DNA of 64,000 nt from NCBI RefSeq assembly GCF_023556335.1, contig NZ_JAIKTS010000006.1, positions 83,617-147,616 of the forward strand, written 5' to 3'. Each line of letters begins with the position of its first letter. Position 1 is the stretch's first letter. This DNA comes from Stenotrophomonas mori. Lineage in GTDB: Bacteria; Pseudomonadota; Gammaproteobacteria; Xanthomonadales; Xanthomonadaceae. The position numbers were made by a program, and so were the translations under genes. This document shows, in pieces, positions 8,794 through 16,858 of this stretch. Under the pieces are notes generated by a model, which made no database searches, was not told the DNA's origin, and saw nothing but the letters and a program-made list of their open reading frames with translations.

Positions 8794-9129
8794 GGGAATT
8801 CATTTCCATAGAGTTGGAAGTTGCTAGAATTCCCGGGCGACACACGACGCCCGGGTCTTCCTCTGGTCGGTTTCGTTTGCTCATATCGTGGGCGTGCGAG
8901 TGCCAATCACTGAACTACCCTCCACCGTCTACTCGACGGTCGTTGACAGCCTCCACAGCTGTGTTGCTGGCCAGATCGGGCCGCAATCCCGATCTGGTCA
9001 TTAAAATCTAGCATGCATCCATAGTACTTACAGAATTATCGAGGTGCAAGTGGGTGGTCGTGGCCGTGCTTTTCTGCTGAAAAGCAGCTTAGAAAATAGT
9101 GCTTACAAATCGCTGCCGCACAGGCAGCT
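8794..9129. other. cas2-3/csy1 intergenic regulatory region
   Basis: 336 bp with no convincing gene. Going away from csy1 it contains a series of perfect short inverted repeats: 8832-8855 (CCCGGGCG arms, 8-nt loop), 8924-8940 (ACCGTC arms), 8946-8962 (ACAGC arms) and 8971-8997 (CCAGATCGGG arms, 7-nt loop). Next come the putative csy promoter (9021-9049) and the crRNA-like unit (9070-9136). If transcription starts near 9014, the hairpins would all lie in a leader of about 220 nt ahead of csy1, or in a separate small RNA. A 28-codon frame runs from ATG 9001 to TAG 8915 on the minus strand but has no ribosome site. Confidence 0.7.
9021..9049 (-). promoter_or_regulatory. putative csy (or creT-like) promoter, target of the crRNA-like guide
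   Basis: On the minus strand TTGCAC (9049-9044), a 17-bp spacer and TACTAT (9026-9021) form a sigma-70-type promoter that would start near 9014 toward csy1. The plus-strand sequence 9021-9032 (ATAGTACTTACA), which covers the whole -10 element, is nearly identical to the guide at 9096-9107. It is directly preceded by CC at 9019-9020, the type I-F PAM. Confidence 0.6.
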
Positions 9130-9136
9130 CTAGAAC
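9070..9136 (+). ncRNA. CreR/CreA-like minimal CRISPR unit (crRNA-like regulatory RNA)
   Basis: Two diverged I-F repeats flank a very short guide. Upstream copy: stem CTGCT/AGCAG with GAAA loop (9074-9087), then handle CTTAGAAA (9088-9095; array handle CTCAGAAA). Guide: ATAGTGCTTACA (9096-9107). Downstream copy: AATCGCTGCC, loop GCACA, GGCAG, CTCTAGAA, overlapping the cas2-3 stop codon. Cas6f cleavage behind each stem would release an RNA of about 40 nt (9088-9127) against about 60 nt for a normal crRNA. CRISPR-repeat-flanked, partially matching guides that repress cas genes or a toxin RNA are known (CreR and CreTA). The exact guide-target geometry here supports that role. I see no strong promoter for it; AATTAT at 9035-9040 is a possible -10. 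Confidence 0.65.
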
Positions 9137-12100
9137 TTCTTGTTGAAACCCAGCACGGGATGGAACCGCCAGCCGCGCTCCGTATGGGGCAGGCTGGCGG
9201 TGGTGAAGGATTGGGCGCAGTCGCGCAGGCTTTCGCCACGCGTTTCGGCCAGGTCTGTGAGCAGGGTGAGCAGGTCATCATCTCCCCAGGGCGCAATGCC
9301 GGGGCCGTGTACGGCACTGTCGGGCAGGCGGGTGCAGGCGCTTTCTTCCATGAGGACGTAAAGCGAGGCTCCAGGCCGTCCGCCCTCCACCACGCGGTGC
9401 AGAAGCAGCACTTCTTCGTCCTCGTCGGGCAGCAGCACGACATCGACACGGCGCATCGGGTCATCACGGAACCGCTGGGTCTGCGGCAAAACGCCGGTGA
9501 GCCAGGGCTGTGGGCCCTTCCAGTGGGTGCTGGCATTGATCATCCACGGTGTCATGCCCTGCCGTGGGGGCTTTCCGGCAACCTTGGGCAGGTCGGCGCG
9601 CATGGTGTGGCGCAGGCGTGCATGTTCCAGATCAACAAGCCTGCGCGTGGGGTTGACCGGTCGGCCTTCCGGCAGCCGCAGGCGGGGGCGGGCGTCCAGC
9701 GTCCAGCGCTGATCCGCATCGAGCAGGTCTGCGAGCAGCTCGCCAAGCCGGTGACTGTGCAGATGGAAGTTCGGCTTCCGCGCCTTGTCTTCATCGCTGC
9801 GGCGCTCGGGCAGCCCGTCCTGCTCGAATCCCGGCCGGCAGTAGGCCGCCTCGTCCGGTTTGCGGCGCTCGATGGCACGCAGATTGGTGTCGAGCACGCG
9901 CACATTGGGCGTGGTGACAGGCTCCGGTCGATGGCGGCGCACGCGCCCGGCTAGTTGAATCAGCGAGCGCAACGAGGAGGGTTCCACCACCGCCCAGTCG
10001 TAGTCGTGGTCCCTTCCGACCTCTGTTACCGGACTGCCGAGCACGATGAAAAGCTGGTCGTGTTCCGGGTGGGCGTCAAGTGCGCGGCGCACCACCGGTT
10101 GGGCGAAGACCGGGTCCGGGTCGCTGGAATGTTTGCGACGGCGATCCAGCGCGGTGTCGAGCCGGTGTTCGATGGCCGAGCGTATCAGTAGTGGATGCTG
10201 CGAGTGGTACACGCACAGATGGATGCGCATGCCTTCGGGAGCGCCCAGCTTGAACAGCACCAATGCGGTATCGAACAGCGGGTCGATGTTGGCCATGCGG
10301 ATCAGGCCGAAGCTGACACGTTTGCCGCTGCGTGAATCGACCACGTGGTTCTGCGGGTTGCTGTGCAATTGCAACGCGGCCTCGCGCAGAAGTGCGGCCC
10401 ATTCGTGGCGCCTTTCCTCCTTGTCGTGGGCCGTGGTGGCGACGGGCAGCAATTCGGCAATGCGGCGCACGGGGGCTTTGGCCAACCGCTCGCAACGTGC
10501 CTTGGCGAAGTCGTCGTGTGCCTGCTGGAACGCGGGCACGTCGGTACAGTCGGCATGGGCCTGTTTGAATTCGTCGATCCACAGGCAGGTGATGCGCGGG
10601 GGTTCCGACGGGCGTTCACCGCGATTGCGTTGCCAGTGCTGGCGACCGTCGCGATAGGCCTCGTACAGACCCTGGACCAGTGCCGGTGGCAGGGTGGCCG
10701 AGGACAGCAGCACGCGTGACCCCAGCAGGCCGGCCCAGTGCACCAGCCGGGTCAGTGCGGGCAGGTCGGCAAGGTCGAAATCGTCCGGCTCGTCGAGTAC
10801 CAGGTCACCGGTCATCAGGCGCAGCATGGGTGCGATCTGGCGGCCGCCACGCAGGCTTTCGGTGGCCGGGGTGAGGTGATCGACCGTGCAGGCCAGCACC
10901 GGGGCGGCAATCAGGCGGCGTGCGCGGGCATCGCCGGTGAGTCGTTGCAGCAGCGGATGGCGGTCGTCGCCGTCGTAGAGAATGTGGCTGTCCTCTTCCA
11001 GCAGGGACTGCCGCGACGCCGAACCGCTGGCTTCGGCCTTGGCCTGGTAATGCTCGAACAGTGCCCGACTTGCGCCGCCGCCGACGAGAATGGCCAGTTC
11101 GTCATCGCCCAGGTGGAGGTCGCGCTGGAAGGCGCGGCCGGTCTGCTGGGTAAGCGTGCGCAGGCCGATGGCGAACGCGCAGCGCATGCCGTGGGAGGGA
11201 TCGGCCAGTGCGTTCATGATGCGGGCATTGCCCAGGGTCTTGCCGCAGCCGGTCGAGGCCATGTTGACAATGAACGCGCCGTGCTCGGCGCTGCGCTCGC
11301 GCACCGAACGCGCCAGATCGGCAGCCTTGTCCTGCCAGCGGAAGGCATCGTGGCTGCTGCGCTTGTTCAGTGCGCGATGCCGCTGAAGGGCCGGAAGGCT
11401 GCGGGTGAGGGCCGGCAGGGCATGCATCACGTGGCTGGCGTTGGCCTGTACGCCCAGCAGATGCTCGTCCAGGGTCTGGTTGGGCTGGGTTTTGCCGTTA
11501 TGGCGGGCCGTGTTGGCCAGCAACTTGCCGCCGGGTTGCAGGTAGGGTTTGCGTTCCGCCACGGGATGCCTGGCGTTGGCTTCGGCGCTCTGCTGGAAGG
11601 TCAGGCTGGAGTAGTAATGGTCGGCCAGCATCAGGCACAGCCGCGACACGTGCATGACGAACGGATCATGCAGCCACGGTTGGCTGGCCGGCGCAGATGG
11701 CAGGGCCAGCAGGGTTTGAGCCTGGCGCGCGGCCTGTTTGCGCCAGGCCGGGTTGGTGACGGGCAGGCCGTGCGGAAAACGCCAGTAGGAAGAAATATCC
11801 GCATTGGTACGGTCGCGGGCAGGTTCGTTCCAGTCGGCGTTGATCCGTTCCAACAGGGCATTCAGGTCGTCGGGGTTGAGAGGTGCTGCCTTTGCACCGT
11901 AACGCCGCAACGGATCATCCGAGTGATCCGTTTCCTCACCTGTATCCCCGGAAGTGCGTGGTCGCTGGACGGGCAACGTCGGCAACCGATGGTGGGTTAG
12001 CACCAGCCAGGCGATGGCGTTTGCCAATGGCCGTTGGGAGCAGAACGGTGAGGTGAGACGGGTGCGTGATCCCAGCGGCATGCCATCGCATTGCAGGCGA

Positions 12101-12696
12101 TCATCGGCCAGCCACTCCGCCAGCCAGGCGTCCATGTCCTGCCGTTCCACGGCGTCGATCAGCCGCTGCAGCCAGCTGGCGTCGTCATCGTTGCCGACAA
12201 ACGCCTGGAACAGACGCACGGAGACCCACTCATGCCGATAGTGCGTTTTGGGGAACGAGGCGCCGAACTGGCCGCGTGAGGCCAGATCAAGCATGGACTG
12301 GAACGCCGTCGTGGCCTTGCCGAGGTCATGCAGCAGCGCCGCCAACGCCGTGATGGCCTTCATACAGGGCAGGTGGTGCCAGGTGTTCTCGTCGCCCTTG
12401 CGCAGCACATCGCGGGTAGTGGTGTTGGTCGGTACCGCGCCCTGGTCATTGAAGCGGCGTGCATCGCCGACGATCCACAGCAATTCGCTGTGATCCATGC
12501 CGCGAATCCAGTGGCAGGCCACGGACGTGTTCTTGCGGGCGGTCCTGCGCAGCAGTTTGCGCAGGGTGTCCAGGCCGGCCTGGGTGATCGGGGTCTGCCA
12601 GGTGCGATCGCCGCGCCGCTCGGCGAACTGGTCGAGGATGCGGCGGGTTTCGGTGAGGGCGCGTTTGTCGCACTGGCTGACCAACAGGATGTTCAA
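9130..12696 (-). CDS. cas3f: CRISPR-associated nuclease-helicase Cas2-3 fusion (Cas3f)
   Basis: 1188 residues, a little longer than the Pseudomonas Cas2-3. The first 95 residues (MNILLVSQCDKRALTETRRI...) are the Cas2 domain that joins Cas1 in the integration complex. An HD nuclease domain follows with ALLHDLGKATTAF near residue 170. The SF2 helicase has Walker A in MASTGCGKTLGNAR and a DExx-type box in LVLDEPDDFDL. It degrades DNA marked by the Csy complex and takes part in adaptation. Its ATG overlaps the cas1 stop by four bases. The stop codon TAG lies inside the degenerate repeat of the crRNA-like unit. Confidence 0.97.
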   Translation of the reverse strand: MNILLVSQCDKRALTETRRILDQFAERRGDRTWQTPITQAGLDTLRKLLRRTARKNTSVACHWIRGMDHSELLWIVGDARRFNDQGAVPTNTTTRDVLRKGDENTWHHLPCMKAITALAALLHDLGKATTAFQSMLDLASRGQFGASFPKTHYRHEWVSVRLFQAFVGNDDDASWLQRLIDAVERQDMDAWLAEWLADDRLQCDGMPLGSRTRLTSPFCSQRPLANAIAWLVLTHHRLPTLPVQRPRTSGDTGEETDHSDDPLRRYGAKAAPLNPDDLNALLERINADWNEPARDRTNADISSYWRFPHGLPVTNPAWRKQAARQAQTLLALPSAPASQPWLHDPFVMHVSRLCLMLADHYYSSLTFQQSAEANARHPVAERKPYLQPGGKLLANTARHNGKTQPNQTLDEHLLGVQANASHVMHALPALTRSLPALQRHRALNKRSSHDAFRWQDKAADLARSVRERSAEHGAFIVNMASTGCGKTLGNARIMNALADPSHGMRCAFAIGLRTLTQQTGRAFQRDLHLGDDELAILVGGGASRALFEHYQAKAEASGSASRQSLLEEDSHILYDGDDRHPLLQRLTGDARARRLIAAPVLACTVDHLTPATESLRGGRQIAPMLRLMTGDLVLDEPDDFDLADLPALTRLVHWAGLLGSRVLLSSATLPPALVQGLYEAYRDGRQHWQRNRGERPSEPPRITCLWIDEFKQAHADCTDVPAFQQAHDDFAKARCERLAKAPVRRIAELLPVATTAHDKEERRHEWAALLREAALQLHSNPQNHVVDSRSGKRVSFGLIRMANIDPLFDTALVLFKLGAPEGMRIHLCVYHSQHPLLIRSAIEHRLDTALDRRRKHSSDPDPVFAQPVVRRALDAHPEHDQLFIVLGSPVTEVGRDHDYDWAVVEPSSLRSLIQLAGRVRRHRPEPVTTPNVRVLDTNLRAIERRKPDEAAYCRPGFEQDGLPERRSDEDKARKPNFHLHSHRLGELLADLLDADQRWTLDARPRLRLPEGRPVNPTRRLVDLEHARLRHTMRADLPKVAGKPPRQGMTPWMINASTHWKGPQPWLTGVLPQTQRFRDDPMRRVDVVLLPDEDEEVLLLHRVVEGGRPGASLYVLMEESACTRLPDSAVHGPGIAPWGDDDLLTLLTDLAETRGESLRDCAQSFTTASLPHTERGWRFHPVLGFNKKF

Positions 12697-13670
12697 GGTT
12701 CCACCTGCCCGGCGGTGTCCATCGCCACGGCCTTGAGCGTGTCGATCATGAAGTCGAGCGATTCGCTGCGGGTCAGGGCTTCGATGCAGTTGCGGCGGAA
12801 CTGTTGTTCGTCATCGCCGCGCATGGCGGAGAGGAACGCCTGCGGCAGGATGCTGGCATCCTTGGCCAGGTCGGCCACGTCGAACACCAGTCCGCCGCGA
12901 CGGGTCTTGCCGTGCAGTACCGCAAGGCCATGTGGCAGGCCGAGTACCCAGGTAGCGGTGGCGCCGAGTCCGTAGGCCAGATAGTTGCCGTGGTCGAGGA
13001 AGCGGTTGGCCGGGTCGGTGCCGCTGCCGCGCTTGGCGCGGGTGAAGTCGCCGTAGCCGACGGTGTCAACGGCGAGCTTGAACAGGGCCTTGGTGAGGCG
13101 CGCTTCTTCGGTCAGCAGGTGGGTATTGTCCTGCGCCAGGTCGATCTGCCTGCCGGTGCGCGCCAACAGTTCGTCCAGCCGCTTTGCGTCCACGGGGAAT
13201 CCCGCATCACGCAGTGCACGGTGCAGCCATTGTTCGCGGATACGCGCGCTGCGGGCGTGCTGGAACGCCTTGGCGGCGGCCAGGCGCAAGTCGTCATCGA
13301 ACCAGAAACGCACCCATGCCTGCAGGTATTCGGTGGGACGGTATTCGCTTTGCGGCGAGAACCACGCGACTTCGATATCCACTTCATTGGCGGAAAACAA
13401 CGGCGTGCCGCCACCGCCGCAGAAGCCGACCAGTACGCCGGCCTTGGCCAGTTCGCGCATCGCCGCCTGGGTGACCGAGGTGCCGGTGCCCAGCAGCACC
13501 GTGGTGGTGTTGGCGATGGGAATGTTCCAGTACAGCGAACGCTTTCCCGCATCGGTGACATATTCGACGCGGCCACCATTGACCAGTACCCGGCAGTGCT
13601 GCAGGTAGTAGATGTTGGCACGCTTGGAATGCAGGATCGTTTTCAGATCCGACGACGGCAACGGCTCCAT
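12693..13670 (-). CDS. cas1: CRISPR adaptation integrase Cas1 (type I-F)
   Basis: 325 residues from the chosen ATG. The I-F signature SSDLKTILHSKRANIYYLQHCRVLVNGGRVEYVTD is at the N terminus, and the metal-site histidine and acidic residues lie in AVLHGKTRRGGLVFDVADL near residue 250. I prefer ATG 13670 (GGGGGA ribosome site four bases upstream) over the in-frame ATG at 13700, because family members begin just before SELKTILHSKR. It is the first gene of the cas1-cas2-3 pair; a separate promoter presumably lies in 13671-13769, but none is clear. Confidence 0.96.
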   Translation of the reverse strand: MEPLPSSDLKTILHSKRANIYYLQHCRVLVNGGRVEYVTDAGKRSLYWNIPIANTTTVLLGTGTSVTQAAMRELAKAGVLVGFCGGGGTPLFSANEVDIEVAWFSPQSEYRPTEYLQAWVRFWFDDDLRLAAAKAFQHARSARIREQWLHRALRDAGFPVDAKRLDELLARTGRQIDLAQDNTHLLTEEARLTKALFKLAVDTVGYGDFTRAKRGSGTDPANRFLDHGNYLAYGLGATATWVLGLPHGLAVLHGKTRRGGLVFDVADLAKDASILPQAFLSAMRGDDEQQFRRNCIEALTRSESLDFMIDTLKAVAMDTAGQVEP

Positions 13671-13769
13671 GTTGTCCCCCTGTACATGTCGGACCTGCAT
13701 GCATGCCAGGTCCGGATCTCACAGAGGGAGACTGTAGCGTCTATTCGTACAAGGATGACTATGGAGTGA

Positions 13770-15659
13770 TCACGCCACCTTCCCGCGCCGCGCCCGTTCC
13801 AGGTGCACCAGCAGCAGCGAGATCGCGGCCGGGGTCACGCCGGGGATGCGCTGCGCCTGGCCGACGGTCCGGGGCCGGGTGCGTTCGAGTTTCTGCAGCA
13901 CCTCGGCGGACAGGCCGCGCACCGCGGCGAAATCGAAGTCGTCGCCGATGGCCGTGTGCTCGTGGCGCTGCCGGCGCTCGATCTCCTCGCGCTGGCGCTC
14001 GACGTAGCCGGCGTACTTGACGCTGATTTCCACCTGTTCGGCCACGCGCGCGTCGCTTACCCCGGGGCCGAGTGAGGGCACCTGCATCAGCTTGGCGTAG
14101 TCCAGTTCGGGGCGTTTGATCAGGTCGAGCACGTTGGTTTCGCGGCTCACCGCCACGCCGGTGGTTGCCTGCACCTCGCGGCCCAGGGCGTTGGCGGGGG
14201 TGGCCCACAGGCCACGCAGGCGCGCGCTTTCCGCGGCCACGGCGGCCTGTTTGGTTTCGAACGCCTGCCAGCGGCGGTCGTCGACCAGGCCCAGTTCGCG
14301 GCCGGTGGGGGTCAGGCGCGCGTCGGCGTTGTCCTCGCGCAGCTGCAGCCGGTATTCGGCGCGGCTGGTGAACATGCGGTAGGGCTCGCTGGTGCCGTGG
14401 GTGATCAGGTCGTCCACCAGCACGCCGATGTAGGCCTCGTCGCGGCGTGGGCACCAGCCGTCGCGGCCCTGCACGAACAGCGCGGCGTTGACGCCGGCCA
14501 GCAGTCCCTGTGCGCCGGCTTCCTCGTAGCCGGTGGTGCCGTTGATCTGGCCGGCGAAGAACAGCCCGGCGACCTGGCGCGTTTCCAGCGTGTTCTTCAG
14601 CCCGCGCGGATCGAAGAAGTCGTACTCGATGGCGTAGCCGGGGCGGGTGATGCGCGCGTGCTCGAAGCCGCGGATGCTGCGCACCAGTTCCAGCTGCACG
14701 TCGAACGGCAGCGAGGTGGAGATGCCGTTGGGGTAGATCTCCACCACGTCCAGGCCTTCGGGCTCGACGAAGATCTGGTGGCTGTCCTTCTCGGCGAAGC
14801 GCACCACCTTGTCCTCGATGGAGGGGCAGTAGCGCGGGCCGATGCCTTCGATCTGGCCGCTGTACAGCGGCGAGCGGTGCAGTGCGTTGCGGATCACCGC
14901 GTGGGTGCGCTCGCTGGTGTGGGTGATCCAGCAGCTCACCTGCCGCGGGTGCTCGGCGACGTTGCCCAGGTAGGACATCACCGGCAGCGGGTCGTCGCCG
15001 GGCTGTTCGTCCATGACGCTGTAGTCGAGCGAGCGGCCGTCGATGCGCGGCGGCGTGCCGGTCTTGAGGCGGTCGATGGCGAACGGGCGCTCGCGCAGGC
15101 GCGCGGCCAGCGTGGTAGCCGGCGGGTCGCCCATGCGCCCGGCGGTGTACTGGGTTTCGCCGATGTGGATCTTGCCGGCGAGGAAGGTGCCGGCGGTGAG
15201 CACCACGGCCGGCGCATGGAAGGTCAGCCCGGTCTGGGTGATGGCGCCGCGCACGGCGTCGCCGTCGATCACGAGATCGTCCACCGCCGCCTGGAATACG
15301 GTCAGGTCGGGCTGCGATTCGACGATGCGGCGGATCGCCATGCGGTACAGGTTGCGGTCGGCCTGGCAGCGGGTGGCGCGCACCGCCGGGCCCTTGGAGG
15401 CGTTGAGCGTGCGCCACTGGATGCCGGCCAGGTCGGCGGCGTGAGCCATGGCCCCGCCCAGGGCGTCGATCTCCTTGACCAGGTGGCCCTTGCCGATGCC
15501 GCCGATGGCCGGGTTGCAGCTCATCGCGCCCACCGTTTCCACGTTGTGGGTCAGCAGCAGGGTGCGGGCGCCGCCGCGCGCCGCGGCCAGTGCGGCCTCG
15601 GTGCCGGCGTGGCCGCCGCCGATGACGATGACGTCGTAACGGTAGAAGGAGTCGCTCAT
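13770..15659 (-). CDS. mnmG: tRNA uridine-5-carboxymethylaminomethyl modification enzyme MnmG (GidA)
   Basis: 629 residues, the normal size. With MnmE it builds the cmnm5 group on wobble uridine 34 of several tRNAs using FAD. The FAD-binding dinucleotide motif [13 protein letters not shown] is at residue 10, followed by the family block [23 protein letters not shown] second signature is [18 protein letters not shown], and the C-terminal helical domain has [22 protein letters not shown] use ATG 15659, which gives the canonical [15 protein letters not shown] start; an upstream in-frame ATG would add 11 unconserved residues. It is about 100 bp from cas1, read in the same direction. Confidence 0.98.
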   Translation of the reverse strand: MSDSFYRYDVIVIGGGHAGTEAALAAARGGARTLLLTHNVETVGAMSCNPAIGGIGKGHLVKEIDALGGAMAHAADLAGIQWRTLNASKGPAVRATRCQADRNLYRMAIRRIVESQPDLTVFQAAVDDLVIDGDAVRGAITQTGLTFHAPAVVLTAGTFLAGKIHIGETQYTAGRMGDPPATTLAARLRERPFAIDRLKTGTPPRIDGRSLDYSVMDEQPGDDPLPVMSYLGNVAEHPRQVSCWITHTSERTHAVIRNALHRSPLYSGQIEGIGPRYCPSIEDKVVRFAEKDSHQIFVEPEGLDVVEIYPNGISTSLPFDVQLELVRSIRGFEHARITRPGYAIEYDFFDPRGLKNTLETRQVAGLFFAGQINGTTGYEEAGAQGLLAGVNAALFVQGRDGWCPRRDEAYIGVLVDDLITHGTSEPYRMFTSRAEYRLQLREDNADARLTPTGRELGLVDDRRWQAFETKQAAVAAESARLRGLWATPANALGREVQATTGVAVSRETNVLDLIKRPELDYAKLMQVPSLGPGVSDARVAEQVEISVKYAGYVERQREEIERRQRHEHTAIGDDFDFAAVRGLSAEVLQKLERTRPRTVGQAQRIPGVTPAAISLLLVHLERARRGKVA

Positions 15660-15888
15660 GGGCAGGAAAAGCCTGGGGACGGGGCGGCGCACCGCGGTCG
15701 AGCGTGCGCGACGGGACAGGGGGTGGCGATTTTACCGCCAATGGCGTCAGGCCAGGCGCGGCGGCGACCGAGGTTGGCACGCAAACTGCAACCCGGGTAA
15801 CCGCACCCGGTGTGGCACGCGCACGCTGGTGCGCGAATGGCTGGAATTGGAACAGGGGCCGGCCAGCGCGCATACCGGGGAAGCAGGG

Positions 15889-15914
15889 GGCCGGCAGTCG
15901 GAGGACTGCCGGCC
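15889..15914. repeat. GC-rich palindrome (REP-like)
   Basis: GGCCGGCAGTC, loop GGAG, GACTGCCGGCC. The 11-bp arms are perfect. There is no T-run on either side, so a dispersed REP-type element is likelier than a terminator. Confidence 0.4.
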
Positions 15915-15954
15915 CTGGTTTGCAGGCTGCCGGCGTCCTTCGCGGTAGCATCCC

Positions 15955-15995
15955 GATACGACAACGCCCCGGCATGGCCGGGGCGTTGTCGTATC
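15955..15995. terminator. long perfect inverted repeat, probable terminator
   Basis: Two perfect 19-bp arms (GATACGACAACGCCCCGGC and its complement) surround the 3-bp loop ATG. It lies downstream of the lipoprotein gene on the minus strand, before the mnmG promoter region. The stem is strong, but there is no downstream T-run, so a regulatory or mobile palindrome is also possible. Confidence 0.5.
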
Positions 15996-16169
15996 AGGCG
16001 CCGATGCCCAACAGGGCCGGAACAGGGGGGATCCAGAGTTCCTGAAGGGCATCGACATGGAGCGGGTCGGGGGACTGGCCGTTCGTGTCAGTTATCGACG
16101 CTGCGGGTCACCCAATGCGACAAGATTGCCTGGATTGCCGGCAAATGCAAGGCCTGGACGTCGAACGGC

Positions 16170-16718
16170 CTAAAGCTGCACACGCCGGGTCGCGGCCGGG
16201 GATGGCCGTTTTGCCGGTGCCGGCCGCTGCATCGCCGGCGGCCGCTGCATGGCCGGGGGCGGGGAGCGGGTGGCCTGCGGGGCGGGTGTGGCGCGCGTGG
16301 CCGGCGGTGCCGGGCGGGGCGGCGGCCGGCCCACGCGGTCCATGTCGCGCCATGGCGACTTGCCGCTGCCGCCGTTTGCCGGCGGGCGGGGCGGCGGCGG
16401 TGGGCGGTGGCCATCGTTGCCCTGGCCCGGCGGCCGCGGACGGTGGCCGTTCCAGTTGCCGCCATGCGGTGGCCGCGGCGGCGGCACGTAGCCCGGGCGA
16501 TAGCCCGGATAGGGATAGCGGTAGTCGTAGCGGCCATAGCTGCCATAGCCGTAGGCGCCATAGCCGTAGTTGCCGTACGGGTAGCCATACGGGTAGGTGC
16601 GCTGCACGCTCGGTGCGCCGTGGTAATAGCCGCCCGAGCTGCTGCCGACATAGTCGTAGGTGGCGCAACCGGAGAGGCCGAGCAGCAGGCCGAAGGACAG
16701 GATCAGGTGCTTGTTCAT
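16170..16718 (-). CDS. Tyr/Gly/Pro-rich lipoprotein, function unknown
   Basis: 182 residues from ATG 16718. The N terminus MNKHLILSFGLLLGLSGCA is a lipoprotein signal with lipobox LSGC, cysteine at position 18, followed by a short motif CATYDYVG. The mature chain is low complexity: YGYGAYGYG-like repeats, then a proline- and arginine-rich C-terminal half, so it is probably largely disordered and periplasmic or outer-membrane anchored. I recognise no catalytic domain. An in-frame upstream ATG at 16763 would spoil the signal peptide and is rejected. It is a single gene, divergent from the PLP enzyme at 16859. Confidence 0.75.
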   Translation of the reverse strand: MNKHLILSFGLLLGLSGCATYDYVGSSSGGYYHGAPSVQRTYPYGYPYGNYGYGAYGYGSYGRYDYRYPYPGYRPGYVPPPRPPHGGNWNGHRPRPPGQGNDGHRPPPPPRPPANGGSGKSPWRDMDRVGRPPPRPAPPATRATPAPQATRSPPPAMQRPPAMQRPAPAKRPSPAATRRVQL

Positions 16719-16858
16719 GCGGTTCCCCCAGTTGGGCACGAAGTCAGCTTCGGGTTCAGGCATTGAATCCGCCCTTAATCCTCAGGCCGGGAGCTGAACG
16801 CCACGCGCGTGGCAGCGGGTGATGGTCCGCTACCGGAGCCTTACGTTAACCTTTTGGC

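Larger units (their letters stand above)
15660..16169. other. gene-free intergenic region with strong palindromes
   Basis: 510 bp between mnmG and the lipoprotein gene with no credible reading frame. It holds a GC-rich inverted repeat at 15889-15914 (11-bp arms around GGAG) and a perfect 19-bp inverted repeat at 15955-15995. The mnmG promoter should lie close to 15700-15740 (minus-strand TAAAAT near 15733). Confidence 0.7.

Noticed and set aside
8832..8997. Hairpins in the csy1 leader as intrinsic terminators
   Set aside because: No T-run follows on either strand, so ordinary rho-independent termination is unlikely; kept only as structured RNA or binding sites.
8915..9001. 28-codon frame as a real protein gene
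   Set aside because: No ribosome site and no recognisable composition; mentioned only as a possible part of a toxin RNA.
4710..13670. CRISPR-associated transposon or other non-defence I-F variant
   Set aside because: Cas1, a full Cas2-3 nuclease-helicase and all four Csy proteins are present, and no Tn7-like tns or tniQ genes are seen.
13757..13764. CCATAGT upstream of cas1 as a second target of the crRNA-like guide
   Set aside because: Only the PAM and guide positions 1-5 match; positions 7 and 9 already differ and no promoter element is clearly overlapped, so it may be chance.
13759..15975. 738-residue open frame on the minus strand
   Set aside because: A frame-shifted shadow of mnmG on the same strand; the mnmG frame has intact FAD motifs.
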